A stretch of 15,241 nt of DNA, taken from positions 1 to 15,241 of the forward strand of contig DKOG01000089.1 in NCBI GenBank assembly GCA_002469915.1, given 5' to 3'. Source of the DNA: Bacteroidetes bacterium UBA7368. GTDB taxonomy: Bacteria > Bacteroidota > Rhodothermia > Rhodothermales > UBA10348. Made by a program: the position numbers and the translations under genes. Position 1 is the first letter of the stretch; every line of letters begins with the position of its first letter. The notes beneath the pieces are model-generated. The model saw only the letters and a program-made list of their open reading frames with translations, was not told where the DNA came from and did no database searches. Below are positions 7,926 through 15,241 of this stretch, piece by piece.

Positions 7926-9335
7926 ATGCTACAGGAGCAAAGTCGTCTTTTTCAGCGACTCCTATTCTTCGCCGATGCCGTTGTCATTGCAGCCAGTTGG
8001 ATTCTGGCCTATTACACGCGCTTTGAGGTCTTTCCTCTACTCGGCATATTCTCTTTGCCTGAATGGCTTCCGCTATCCAGATATCTGAGTTTTCTGCCCT
8101 ACGTACTCATTCTATCGATGTTAGTGTTTTGGGCCTCCGGACTGTATGTCCCCGATCGGGCACAGCGCTTGACGAGCCTCATTTATACCGTTGCCAAGGC
8201 GATTGTAATTGGTGTATTTATAGTCGCAGCCTCTCTTTCTTTTTATCGGGCCCTGTACTTCTCGCGGCTTCATATGCTGCTTTTTGGTGTTTATATGCCC
8301 GTTTTGCTCGTCGGGCTTCGGTTGTTGATTTATCTCGTTTTGCGAAATGGGCGTAAGCAGGGGAAATTCTTGCGACGCGTATTGATCGTAGGCGCCGGGG
8401 ATGTGGGGCACCGACTCAAGGATGCATTTGCCCAATATCCATGGATGGGATTTGACACGATTGGATTTTTGGATGACAAAACAGTGGAAGGGCCGGATGT
8501 CCTCGGATCTACACAGGACCTCGCTAGGATTTTAGATGAGCAAGATCAAGCAGGAAAGCCCGTTCAATACGTCTATATCGCGCTTCCTATTTCGGCGATG
8601 GATCGAATTGTTGAACTCACGAATGAACTCTCAACTCGATTAGCACATGTATGTCTTGTCCCAGACCTCTTCCAACTCGACATCTTAAACAGCCGAGTAA
8701 CAGATATTGGAGGTTTGCCGGTTATTCATATGATCGACGAAGCTCCTTTGGATTTCAGGAGAGCAGTTAAACGCATTATTGATGTCACCTTCTCCACTCT
8801 ATTGCTGGTTGTAATTTCGCCGTTGCTTCTGCTCATCGCGGTTGCCGTTAAGCTGTCCTCAAAAGGTCCCGTCTTCTACAAACAGGAACGAATGGGATTG
8901 AATGGCCAGACATTTAACATGCTGAAGTTCAGATCTATGCCGGTAGATGCAGAGAAAGATTCGGGTGCAGTCTGGGCGAAGCCGGGTGAAAGTCGGGCAA
9001 CCAAGACGGGCGCTTTTCTGAGAAAAACATCCCTGGACGAATTGCCTCAGTTCATCAACGTACTCAAAGGAGATATGTCTGTTGTGGGGCCGCGACCAGA
9101 ACGCCCAGTGTTCATCGAACAATTCAAAGGTAAAGTGCCCAAATACATGCTTCGGCACAAAATGAAAGCCGGTATTACCGGATGGGCTCAAGTGAACGGG
9201 TGGCGTGGAGATACATCGATCGAAAAACGGATCGATTTTGATCTCTACTATATCCAAAATTGGTCTCTTCGGCTTGATGTCAAGATTATGCTCCTCACCC
9301 TCTGGAGAGGTTTTATCAACGAAAATGCCTACTGA
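7926..9335 (+). CDS. Undecaprenyl-phosphate sugar-1-phosphate transferase (WcaJ/EPS polyprenyl glycosylphosphotransferase family)
   Basis: A 469-residue membrane enzyme that moves a sugar-1-phosphate, probably glucose or galactose, from a nucleotide sugar to undecaprenyl phosphate, the first step in building exopolysaccharide or O-antigen-like repeat units. Four N-terminal hydrophobic segments (~10-140) are followed by a Rossmann-like domain beginning RRVLIVGAGDVG (~150-161). The catalytic domain starts at KRIIDV (~282) with a hydrophobic hairpin, then has KFRSM (334-338), the acidic catalytic pair in DELPQ (371-375), GDMSVVGPRPE (382-392) and GITGWAQVNGWRG (416-428). The ending FINENAY resembles the undecaprenyl-phosphate glucose phosphotransferase subgroup. 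All key residues are present, unlike the related tail of the protein at 3467-5500. It follows nadC after 93 bases and its stop lies 12 bases before the presumed ABC-F start. Exact sugar specificity is uncertain. Confidence 0.92.
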   Translation: MLQEQSRLFQRLLFFADAVVIAASWILAYYTRFEVFPLLGIFSLPEWLPLSRYLSFLPYVLILSMLVFWASGLYVPDRAQRLTSLIYTVAKAIVIGVFIVAASLSFYRALYFSRLHMLLFGVYMPVLLVGLRLLIYLVLRNGRKQGKFLRRVLIVGAGDVGHRLKDAFAQYPWMGFDTIGFLDDKTVEGPDVLGSTQDLARILDEQDQAGKPVQYVYIALPISAMDRIVELTNELSTRLAHVCLVPDLFQLDILNSRVTDIGGLPVIHMIDEAPLDFRRAVKRIIDVTFSTLLLVVISPLLLLIAVAVKLSSKGPVFYKQERMGLNGQTFNMLKFRSMPVDAEKDSGAVWAKPGESRATKTGAFLRKTSLDELPQFINVLKGDMSVVGPRPERPVFIEQFKGKVPKYMLRHKMKAGITGWAQVNGWRGDTSIEKRIDFDLYYIQNWSLRLDVKIMLLTLWRGFINENAY

Positions 9336-9347
9336 TCGGACGACGTC

Positions 9348-11390
9348 ATTATTCAAGTTCAAAACATATCTCTGTCCTTCGGTGGACAAACCATTCTTCG
9401 TCGTACCTCCTGGGGCATTAAGATTGGCAAGCGCTATGGCTTAGTTGGCCCCAATGGCGCTGGAAAAACCACCCTTTTGAAGCTTATATCTGGAGAGCTC
9501 CGACCTGACGAAGGATCTATCGTTTACGCGGGTATGTCCGTCGGGTATTTGAAACAGGAAACAGAAGAGGTTGCAGGAGACCGGTCGGTGCTAGACGAAG
9601 CCTTACTCGCCTTTGAGCCAATCCTAAAATTGGAGTCAGAAGAGCAGCGGCTTCTTCAGGCCATGGATGAGCACCCAGATCATACTGAGGATGCCTACAC
9701 GAGGCTTATGGAAGCCTTCAATGTGACCCATGAAAAACTGATCGCTTCTGAAGTTCATTTAATAAAACCGAGAACGGAAGCCGTGCTCACTGGCCTTGGG
9801 TTTGCAGCTGATGACCTTGAACGCCCTTTGTCTACGTTTTCTGGTGGTTGGCGTATGCGCGTTGCTCTTGCGCGACTCTTGCTTACTCAACCTGACGTCT
9901 TACTCCTTGATGAGCCAACAAATCATCTAGATATTGATAGCATCGACTGGCTGGAAGCCTATCTAAAAGCCTATCCTGGAACGGTAGTATTGGTATCGCA
10001 CGATCGATATTTTCTCGATCGGATGGTCCAGACCACCGTAGAATTGATTCAGGGTCAGATGACCGAGTATGCCGGTAATTATTCGTTCTATCTCGAAGAC
10101 CGGATCATTCGACGAGAGCATCATGCGTCAGCCTATTTGAATCAGCAGAAGCTAATTGCTGACAACGAGAAGTTCATTGAACGTTTTCGGTACAAGAATA
10201 CGAAGGCAACTCAGGTTCAATCTCGGGTCAAAATGTTAGATCGGCTTGAACGCATCCCTCCGCCACCATCGGACGAAGCCACGATTTCATTCCGCTTTCC
10301 CGAGCCCCCCCGGTCCGGCCGCACGGTAATGGATATTTCGAAGTTCACCAAGGTGTACTCATCCGAAAACGGTCCCATCAAGGTGTTTGAAGACACCCCT
10401 CCCATTCAGATCGAGCGAGGCGATAAAATTGCATTGATCGGGAAAAACGGTGCAGGGAAATCCACTCTGGCTCGCATGCTATTGGGTACAGAGCCTTTCG
10501 ATGGCACAAGAAAAGAGGGGCACAATGTCGAAATGACATTTTTTGCTCAGCATCAGGCTGAAACACTGGAGCGAGGACAATCAGCGCTTGATGCCCTACG
10601 ATCTGTGGCTGTCGGTCGCTCTGAAACGGAGCTTCGTACCTTACTCGGTGCGTTTCTATTCAGAGGAGACGATGCGTTCAAAACGATTTCTGTACTGTCC
10701 GGTGGAGAGCGTAGTCGCGTAGCTCTTGCCCGTACTCTGGCATCCCCGGCAAATCTGCTCATTCTCGATGAGCCAACAAATCACTTGGACATTCAATCCA
10801 TTGGGGTCTTAACTGAGGCACTTCGACAGTATACGGGTACGTTTGTGCTGGTATCTCACGACCGGCATTTTCTGGACCGTGTGGTGAACAAGGTATGGCG
10901 TGTTGAAGAGGGGCACGTTGAAGAGTACGAAGGTAATTTCTCCGAATATCTCTGGCAGGCTGAGCATGGCACGAGAAGCACGACATCAAAGGCCCCAGCA
11001 GTAACTGCCGCCCCAACGCCCCCTCCGACCGTTGCGCCCCCTTCTGCTGAACCCACAAGTGGTCCCAAGTCAAAAGAACAAAAGCGCCGAGAGGCGCAAG
11101 AGCGAGAAAAACTCAGGAAGCAGAAGATTGCAGCTAGCGGCTCCCGCGCGGCCGGTCTAAACAGCTATCAGCTCAAAAAGGAATACGCCAAGACGGAGTC
11201 GGAAGTGGAGACCATGGAAACGAAAAAGGCCGAATTAGAAGCTCAATTAGCCGATCCGGCTACGTTTTCGGACCCAGCGAAAGGAAAAGCCCTCATGGCT
11301 GAATTTGAACGACTTCAAACCAACTTGACTGAAAAGAACAAGGATTGGGAAGATCTGGCCAGTGAAATGAGCGCCCGCGACCTAGATTGA
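9348..11390 (+). CDS. ABC-F family ATPase (ribosome-associated, Uup/YheS-like), with a likely ATT start
   Basis: A soluble protein with two ATP-binding cassettes and no membrane segments; ABC-F proteins bind the ribosomal E site and act in translation or antibiotic protection. Counting from the ATT at 9348 (680 residues), the first Walker A GPNGAGKTT is at ~34-42, signature SGGWR at ~165 and Walker B LLLDEPTNHLD at ~185-195. A charged linker follows (~225-303), then the second Walker A GKNGAGKST (~365-373), signature SGGER (~451) and LILDEPTNHLD. A Pro/Ala-rich spacer (~545-567) leads to a Lys/Glu-rich C-terminal coiled coil (~570-680). The frame is open from the preceding TGA (9333-9335), but no ATG, GTG or TTG occurs before the TTG at 9477, which would remove the first Walker A. 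ATT at 9348 gives the expected family N-terminus IIQVQNISLSFGG; 9351 is an alternative. A weak GGA lies 7 bases upstream. The frame holds through the gap without a frameshift. Confidence 0.9.
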   Translation: MIQVQNISLSFGGQTILRRTSWGIKIGKRYGLVGPNGAGKTTLLKLISGELRPDEGSIVYAGMSVGYLKQETEEVAGDRSVLDEALLAFEPILKLESEEQRLLQAMDEHPDHTEDAYTRLMEAFNVTHEKLIASEVHLIKPRTEAVLTGLGFAADDLERPLSTFSGGWRMRVALARLLLTQPDVLLLDEPTNHLDIDSIDWLEAYLKAYPGTVVLVSHDRYFLDRMVQTTVELIQGQMTEYAGNYSFYLEDRIIRREHHASAYLNQQKLIADNEKFIERFRYKNTKATQVQSRVKMLDRLERIPPPPSDEATISFRFPEPPRSGRTVMDISKFTKVYSSENGPIKVFEDTPPIQIERGDKIALIGKNGAGKSTLARMLLGTEPFDGTRKEGHNVEMTFFAQHQAETLERGQSALDALRSVAVGRSETELRTLLGAFLFRGDDAFKTISVLSGGERSRVALARTLASPANLLILDEPTNHLDIQSIGVLTEALRQYTGTFVLVSHDRHFLDRVVNKVWRVEEGHVEEYEGNFSEYLWQAEHGTRSTTSKAPAVTAAPTPPPTVAPPSAEPTSGPKSKEQKRREAQEREKLRKQKIAASGSRAAGLNSYQLKKEYAKTESEVETMETKKAELEAQLADPATFSDPAKGKALMAEFERLQTNLTEKNKDWEDLASEMSARDLD

Positions 11391-11520
11391 GTGCAGTTTT
11401 TAATCAAAATCGACACTGAATCGAACGGTAAAGATTGGGCACATAATTTGGAGTCTTCTGGACTACAATCTGTGTGTACCTTCCGTTATTCAATCAGTCA
11501 TCATCTGTAAATTCGATTTC

Positions 11521-12696
11521 TTGACAAGTCGCATTCTCATAACAGTCTTTTTCTACGCAATCACAGCAAGCAATGTGTCGGCGCAGATATTTAAGCTACC
11601 CGATGCGGACTCCTTGTCCGGAAACTACTTCGGCGTGTCGGTCGCAGTGGATGGCAACTTAGCCGTCGTTGGCGCAACTGGAGTACGCTCTTGTGGGGTC
11701 AACTCGGGTGCCGCGTTCGTGTACGAACGCGGCACGGACCAAACGTGGACCCTTCAACAGACCCTTATTCCACGGGATTGTCGAGAAGACCACTTTTTTG
11801 GCAAAGCTGTCAGCATCAGCGACTCTACGATTGTAGTCACCTCATATCGCACATTTGTCAAAAAACCTGTTTCCAACGGAGTCTATATTTTTGAAAAACG
11901 CTCGGGAGAATGGGAGCAAGTCCAGCGTATTTCAGATCCCAAAGAAGGTCAAACTGGACCCTTCGCTTCTTGCGTTGCCGTAGATGGAAATCGCCTGCTC
12001 GTCACCTCGCTTGGCGACTCGTCCGAGGACATTCACGGGTCAGGATTCATCTTTTACCGAAACAGAGTAAACTTCTGGGACCGGGAGTCGGAAATTCAGT
12101 ACGATGGATCCACGAAAAACGGACTCTATGGCTCGTCCTGCGACCTTGACGGCGACCGACTTGTCATTTCAGCTTCCAGTTATTCACCAGATAAGCCCGG
12201 TTCGATTTCCGTCTATCATCGAAATGACCAGTCAACCAATTGGAATCGTGTTTTTGAAACAGACGGGATTCGGGATTTCTTTATGCCAGTAGATCTGGAA
12301 GGAGACCTACTAGTCGTGGGCGAGAGTAAGGCCGGACGCTCCCAATCTGGTCGCGTCCGCATCTTCGCATTCAATGGTAATAAATGGAAGCAAGAAGCCA
12401 TGCTACGCCCGTCTGTGCCCTATGAGTTCGGCGCTTTTGGAAGTGGAGTTGCCATTAGCAATAAACGAATTCTCGTAGTGGGCTTTGATGAACAACTTGA
12501 TCTGAATATTAATGTAGATCGCGTGGTCTATGTCTTTGAGCGCCCTGATAAGGACTGGATTCAAAAACAAATCCTGGACGTCGGAAATACCGCTTTTGGC
12601 TCTTCTATCGCACTGAATGACAATATTGCTCTCATCGGGCAATCATCGAATAACGAGCCGGGGCAAGGCTTCATTATCCTTTTCAATCGTCCCTGA
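11521..12696 (+). CDS. Secreted FG-GAP-repeat protein, predicted seven-bladed beta-propeller
   Basis: A 391-residue exported protein. The signal peptide (~1-21) has a short charged start, a hydrophobic core ILITVFFYAIT and a cleavage-like site after NVSA. The remainder is seven repeats of about 50 residues, starting near 37, 93, 148, 203, 254, 306 and 359. Each has a pattern like FGxxVAVDGNxxVVxA, then GxxxVYxR, then an aromatic residue and a hydrophobic strand, as in the FG-GAP_2 family. The seventh repeat is short, and the mature N-terminus (QIFKLPDADSLSG) looks like the missing outer strand, a common way of closing a propeller. Four cysteines (58, 87, 151, 207) could form disulfides outside the cytoplasm. 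TTG at 11521 is the only workable start. It follows ABC-F after 130 bases and ends 5 bases from msrA on the opposite strand. Function is unknown; binding or surface display is a guess. Confidence 0.8.
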   Translation: MTSRILITVFFYAITASNVSAQIFKLPDADSLSGNYFGVSVAVDGNLAVVGATGVRSCGVNSGAAFVYERGTDQTWTLQQTLIPRDCREDHFFGKAVSISDSTIVVTSYRTFVKKPVSNGVYIFEKRSGEWEQVQRISDPKEGQTGPFASCVAVDGNRLLVTSLGDSSEDIHGSGFIFYRNRVNFWDRESEIQYDGSTKNGLYGSSCDLDGDRLVISASSYSPDKPGSISVYHRNDQSTNWNRVFETDGIRDFFMPVDLEGDLLVVGESKAGRSQSGRVRIFAFNGNKWKQEAMLRPSVPYEFGAFGSGVAISNKRILVVGFDEQLDLNINVDRVVYVFERPDKDWIQKQILDVGNTAFGSSIALNDNIALIGQSSNNEPGQGFIILFNRP

Positions 12697-12701
12697 CGCC
12701 C

Positions 12702-13199
12702 CTACCGATCCTGAAATCGTTTCGTGTAAATGTGACAGTAGGGTGATGACCCATTTTTAGCGTAGTAGTCCTGATGGTACTCTTCCGCCTTGTAGAAAGC
12801 ACTAGCAGCTGAGAGCTGGGTGGCCACGTTCAGTCCCCCATCTACCAACAAGCGAATCAGTCGCTCTGCTGTTTCTTTTTGCGCCTCATTCAAGTAAAAG
12901 ATCTCGGACCGATACTGCGTGCCTACATCTGGACCTTGACGATTAACCTGGGTCGGGTCGTGGGTTTCAAAAAAGAGACGTCCTAACGTTTCGAAGTCCA
13001 CTTTTTCAGGGTCATAAAGCACTTCTACCACCTCGGCATGCCCTGTTGTGCCCGCACATACCTCTCGATAAGCAGGATTCTTAACGTGGCCTCCTGTGAA
13101 TCCAACGGCTGTTTGAAGCACGCCCGGCTGCTTTCGAAAATAGTACTCCGTACCCCAAAAGCATCCGGATGCAAAAAGTGCTCGTTCTGGCTTATTCAT
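12702..13199 (-). CDS. msrA: Peptide methionine-S-sulfoxide reductase MsrA
   Basis: A 165-residue MsrA that reduces the S form of methionine sulfoxide in proteins, repairing oxidative damage. The catalytic motif GCFWG is near the N-terminus (catalytic Cys at residue 13), followed by the substrate-pocket segments [18 protein letters not shown] and [13 protein letters not shown], then [20 protein letters not shown] and AEEYHQDY. The late Cys in SPYCHIYTK may serve in recycling. The ATG at 13197-13199 was chosen because it sits just before the conserved [10 protein letters not shown]; upstream in-frame codons would encode part of msrB's region in another frame. It overlaps the end of msrB by 8 bases. 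No obvious signal peptide is seen, so the enzyme is probably cytoplasmic. Confidence 0.95.
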   Translation of the reverse strand: MNKPERALFASGCFWGTEYYFRKQPGVLQTAVGFTGGHVKNPAYREVCAGTTGHAEVVEVLYDPEKVDFETLGRLFFETHDPTQVNRQGPDVGTQYRSEIFYLNEAQKETAERLIRLLVDGGLNVATQLSAASAFYKAEEYHQDYYAKNGSSPYCHIYTKRFQDR

Positions 13200-13566
13200 T
13201 TTCGTTCTCAATAGGGATAAATCGCATTGAAAGGGAATTGACGCAATGACGTGTATTCTTTGGTGTAAACCGTTCTCCTTTGAAAACGTGACCCAAATGA
13301 CCACCGCACGTGCCACACAGTATCTCAGTCCTTCTACCATCCGCATCGGTTTCGGATCGCACAGCTCCCGCTATTTCGTCATCAAAACTAGGCCACCCAC
13401 ACCCGGATGAGAACTTATCTCCTGATCTATAAAGTGGTGTTTCACAGCGCCGACAAACGTAGGTACCTTCCCGAGAAAAGTCATCATATTCCCCGGAATA
13501 AGGCATTTCTGTGCCTTTTCCTATGATGATACGTTCTTCCTCTGGAGTCAGATCATTCCATTTCAT
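13192..13566 (-). CDS. msrB: Peptide methionine-R-sulfoxide reductase MsrB
   Basis: A 124-residue MsrB that reduces the R form of methionine sulfoxide, complementing MsrA. Two CXXC pairs, CRRC (38-41) and CGTC (84-87), form the structural zinc site. The motif SGCGWPSF (~54-61) carries the second Cys, and the catalytic Cys is 108 in [11 protein letters not shown], the family's R-x-C-x-N pattern. The start is placed at the ATG at 13564-13566, giving [14 protein letters not shown], a typical MsrB N-terminus. The frame stays open for another 69 codons upstream, but that stretch resembles neither a signal peptide nor a known domain and is treated as non-coding. The last codons overlap the start of msrA (ATGAATAA), so the two are translated from one message. 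Confidence 0.95.
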   Translation of the reverse strand: MKWNDLTPEEERIIIGKGTEMPYSGEYDDFSREGTYVCRRCETPLYRSGDKFSSGCGWPSFDDEIAGAVRSETDADGRRTEILCGTCGGHLGHVFKGERFTPKNTRHCVNSLSMRFIPIENENE

Positions 13567-13821
13567 TTGACAAGACCATTTTTTCCGGTTTCCGAGGCAA
13601 CCAATGTGGTTGGTTGAGGGTTTAGAACGCTCCAAACCAGACAACTTCCAAAAGGATTCTTTGATCGATTGAACTATTCCATTCTGGATCATTTTGAGAA
13701 TGGATCGATCTTTGTACCCGTTGAAGGCAGTAATACGTCCGTTCACCCTGAAAACTCCTGAATTGAAAGCCACTATTCGTGTCTCTCAAGGTACCATTTC
13801 GGTTTTCCCAGAATAAAAGCC
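13567..13821. other. Divergent intergenic region between msrB and the metallopeptidase gene
   Basis: About 255 bases that should contain the promoters for both flanking genes. It holds an imperfect inverted repeat (13663-13710). GATCTTTG at 13707-13714 on the plus strand matches the TAnnTTTG element at all but one position, but I saw no matching -33 box. Short reading frames here are not convincing. Confidence 0.5.
13663..13710. repeat. Imperfect interrupted inverted repeat
   Basis: The left arm is GATCGAT, then nine unmatched bases, then CCATTCT. The right arm is AGAATGG directly followed by ATCGATC. The inner arms (13679-13685 and 13697-13703) can pair perfectly over 7 bases around an 11-base loop, and the outer 7-base arms also pair. 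It has no T-run, so it is not a standard terminator. It could be an operator for msrB or the peptidase gene, or chance. Confidence 0.4.
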
Positions 13822-15241
13822 ATGCGTCTGCTATTTGCCCTATTAAGCCTGTCCCTGATGTTCGGAACTGTTCAAGCCCAGGACCTCGAACTGGAGTCCT
13901 CCAAACAGGCGTTAGAACTATCCCGCTTGAATCAGGAAAAAGACATTCAATGGATTCACATGACTCCGACCTTGTCCGCGTCTCCAGAAGGACGCGCAGC
14001 AAGTGCGGAATACCATATGCGGAAAGAAATGGGTCTGATTCCCACGGGTAAGGGAAGCCAGTTCGTAATTGGTGAAACTCGCAATTTTGCGGTCCTCAAC
14101 ATAAAAGAATCCCAAACCGAGACGGTTGAGTTTACCCTGATGGCCGAACACTCCTTTTTCAATGTTTGGGTGGAATCAAGCCAGTTGGCATCTAATGGAG
14201 GAAATGTAACGGACGCCGACATTGCCGCAATGGTCACCGCTGCGGGAGTACAGACACCTTCAGGTTCTGTCAATCCGAACAAAGGCATCGTTGAAAATGA
14301 CGAGGCTGTATTCGGTCCTCCCTCTGACGTTGATGGAAGTGGAAAAATGGACATACTGCTACACGATATCAAAGACTTTTACGATCCGGCAAATAACAAT
14401 TTCGGGGCCGTTGCAGGGTTCTTTTCTCCAGCAGATCTCTCGTCGAACTCGAATCAAGCTGATATCATCCACTTGGATACGATGCCCGGAATGTATCGCC
14501 AAGATGGAAGCCCGGTTTCTCAGGCCAACCTCCACCGCACCCTAGCGCATGAGTACGAGCATCTGATCATGCAGGCAAACAAGGGCTTTGAGGCCACATT
14601 CGTTAGCGAAGGACAGGCAGAATGGGCCGAGGTGGTTAATGGATATTCTCCACGAACGGTGTCCTACATAAATTCGGCCATAGACCGTGCTGCATCCCTC
14701 CTATCATGGGATAATGGACCACCTTACGGCGGACCAGCATCTCAGGACTACCAAAGAGCAGGACTCTGGTCTAACTACCTTGCAGACCGACTTGGGACTG
14801 ATCTGGCAGGAGAAATTTCGAGAACATCAGGAAATGGATACGGTACCTACGCCAGCCTCCTAACAAAGAATGGTTTTCCTCTTTCACTGTTAGAGGACTA
14901 CGTTCAAGGGTTTCACGTTGCCAACCTAATAAATGACGGCAGTAGTGTCGCGAACTTTGGGTATACGACGCCTTCAAGACAGTCGCTAAGAGCTAAAAGT
15001 ATACCTACTACAAATGGGGAGTCCGCCGTTGGTTCGACCGATAGTGGAGTTATGAACTCCGGTTCTGTTCGCTATTTCGTATGGGAAAATGTAGGATCAT
15101 TTTCTTTGGATCTAGACGCAGGAAGTACCTCCCAACGTGACGACCTTAAACCCATTCTCATTTTCGATGATGTCGACTCAGGTCGATCCTTTGCGGAGGT
15201 TGACCCTGGGGGTGAAGGCGTTGTTAGAACAGGTAATTTCT
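13822..15241 (+). CDS. Secreted HEXXH zinc metallopeptidase (gluzincin type, M30-like), C-terminus cut by window edge
   Basis: The first 473 residues of an exported protein, still open at the last base. The signal peptide MRLLFALLSLSLMFGTVQAQ has a clean cleavage site after VQA. A segment DVDGSGKMDILLHDI (~169-183) resembles the Asp-rich, calcium-binding-like stretch seen before the catalytic part in related secreted peptidases. The zinc site is HEYEH (243-247) in LHRTLAHEYEHLIMQ, with Glu263 or Glu267 in SEGQAEWAE as the probable third ligand 16-20 residues on, the arrangement of M30-like enzymes. A serine/glycine-rich, beta-type region follows from ~400. A sorting domain, if any, would lie beyond the window. 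The start ATG follows the A-rich AATAAAAGCC with no Shine-Dalgarno sequence. Substrate is unknown; an extracellular scavenging protease is a reasonable guess. Confidence 0.82.
   Translation, partial: MRLLFALLSLSLMFGTVQAQDLELESSKQALELSRLNQEKDIQWIHMTPTLSASPEGRAASAEYHMRKEMGLIPTGKGSQFVIGETRNFAVLNIKESQTETVEFTLMAEHSFFNVWVESSQLASNGGNVTDADIAAMVTAAGVQTPSGSVNPNKGIVENDEAVFGPPSDVDGSGKMDILLHDIKDFYDPANNNFGAVAGFFSPADLSSNSNQADIIHLDTMPGMYRQDGSPVSQANLHRTLAHEYEHLIMQANKGFEATFVSEGQAEWAEVVNGYSPRTVSYINSAIDRAASLLSWDNGPPYGGPASQDYQRAGLWSNYLADRLGTDLAGEISRTSGNGYGTYASLLTKNGFPLSLLEDYVQGFHVANLINDGSSVANFGYTTPSRQSLRAKSIPTTNGESAVGSTDSGVMNSGSVRYFVWENVGSFSLDLDAGSTSQRDDLKPILIFDDVDSGRSFAEVDPGGEGVVRTGNF

Noticed and set aside
9477..11390. 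ABC-F gene starting at the TTG at 9477
   Set aside because: This start would delete the first Walker A motif, which is clearly encoded in the same frame just upstream.
11391..11520. Terminator or promoter between ABC-F and the propeller gene
   Set aside because: A short T-run follows the ABC-F stop, but I found no convincing stem before it and no full promoter match.
13200..13346. 49-codon upstream extension of msrA
   Set aside because: It runs through the msrB coding sequence in another frame, and the ATG at 13199 sits directly before the conserved catalytic region.
13567..13773. 69-codon upstream extension of msrB
   Set aside because: The extension has no signal peptide or domain and exceeds the normal MsrB N-terminus; the ATG at 13566 fits the family.
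13700..13816. Small 38-codon plus-strand reading frame before the metallopeptidase
   Set aside because: It has no recognisable similarity, signal or ribosome site and lies in a region expected to hold promoters; it is probably chance.

Overview
The window looks like a chromosomal piece from a member of the Bacteroidota/Rhodothermota/Balneolota group. The reasons are the alternative complex III genes actA and actB (best studied in Rhodothermus marinus), start codons with little or no Shine-Dalgarno sequence, several non-ATG starts, and an undecaprenyl-phosphate sugar transferase of the type common in these bacteria. Base composition is moderate and fairly even by eye. I see no phage, insertion sequence, CRISPR array, tRNA or rRNA.

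Layout. (1) 1-1782, minus strand: the start of actB (running off the left edge) preceded by actA, the membrane-anchored pentaheme cytochrome. These are the first two subunits of alternative complex III, a quinol:electron-acceptor oxidoreductase. (2) 1965-3338, minus: a MATE efflux pump. (3) 3467-11390, plus: six closely spaced genes. They are a GT2 glycosyltransferase fused to a degenerate polyprenyl-phosphate sugar transferase, accA (fatty acid synthesis), a YbgC-like thioesterase, nadC (NAD synthesis), an intact WcaJ-like sugar-1-phosphate transferase, and an ABC-F ATPase that lacks any standard start codon. (4) 11521-12696, plus: a secreted FG-GAP-type beta-propeller protein. (5) 12702-13566, minus: msrB and msrA, overlapping, for repair of oxidised methionine. 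(6) 13822-15241, plus: a secreted HEXXH zinc metallopeptidase, cut by the right edge.

How the genes relate. actA/actB belong to the respiratory chain. The 3467-11390 run mixes surface-polysaccharide genes with lipid, NAD and translation functions; the close spacing (4-base overlap, gaps of 5, 12, 27 and 93 bases) suggests co-transcription rather than one pathway. The msr genes, propeller and metallopeptidase are separate units.

Most of the window is ordinary housekeeping and accessory content. I did not find a convincing new multi-gene system. The two points most worth a second look are the GT2 protein carrying a shortened, catalytically dead-looking sugar-transferase tail, and the ABC-F gene whose only sensible start is ATT.
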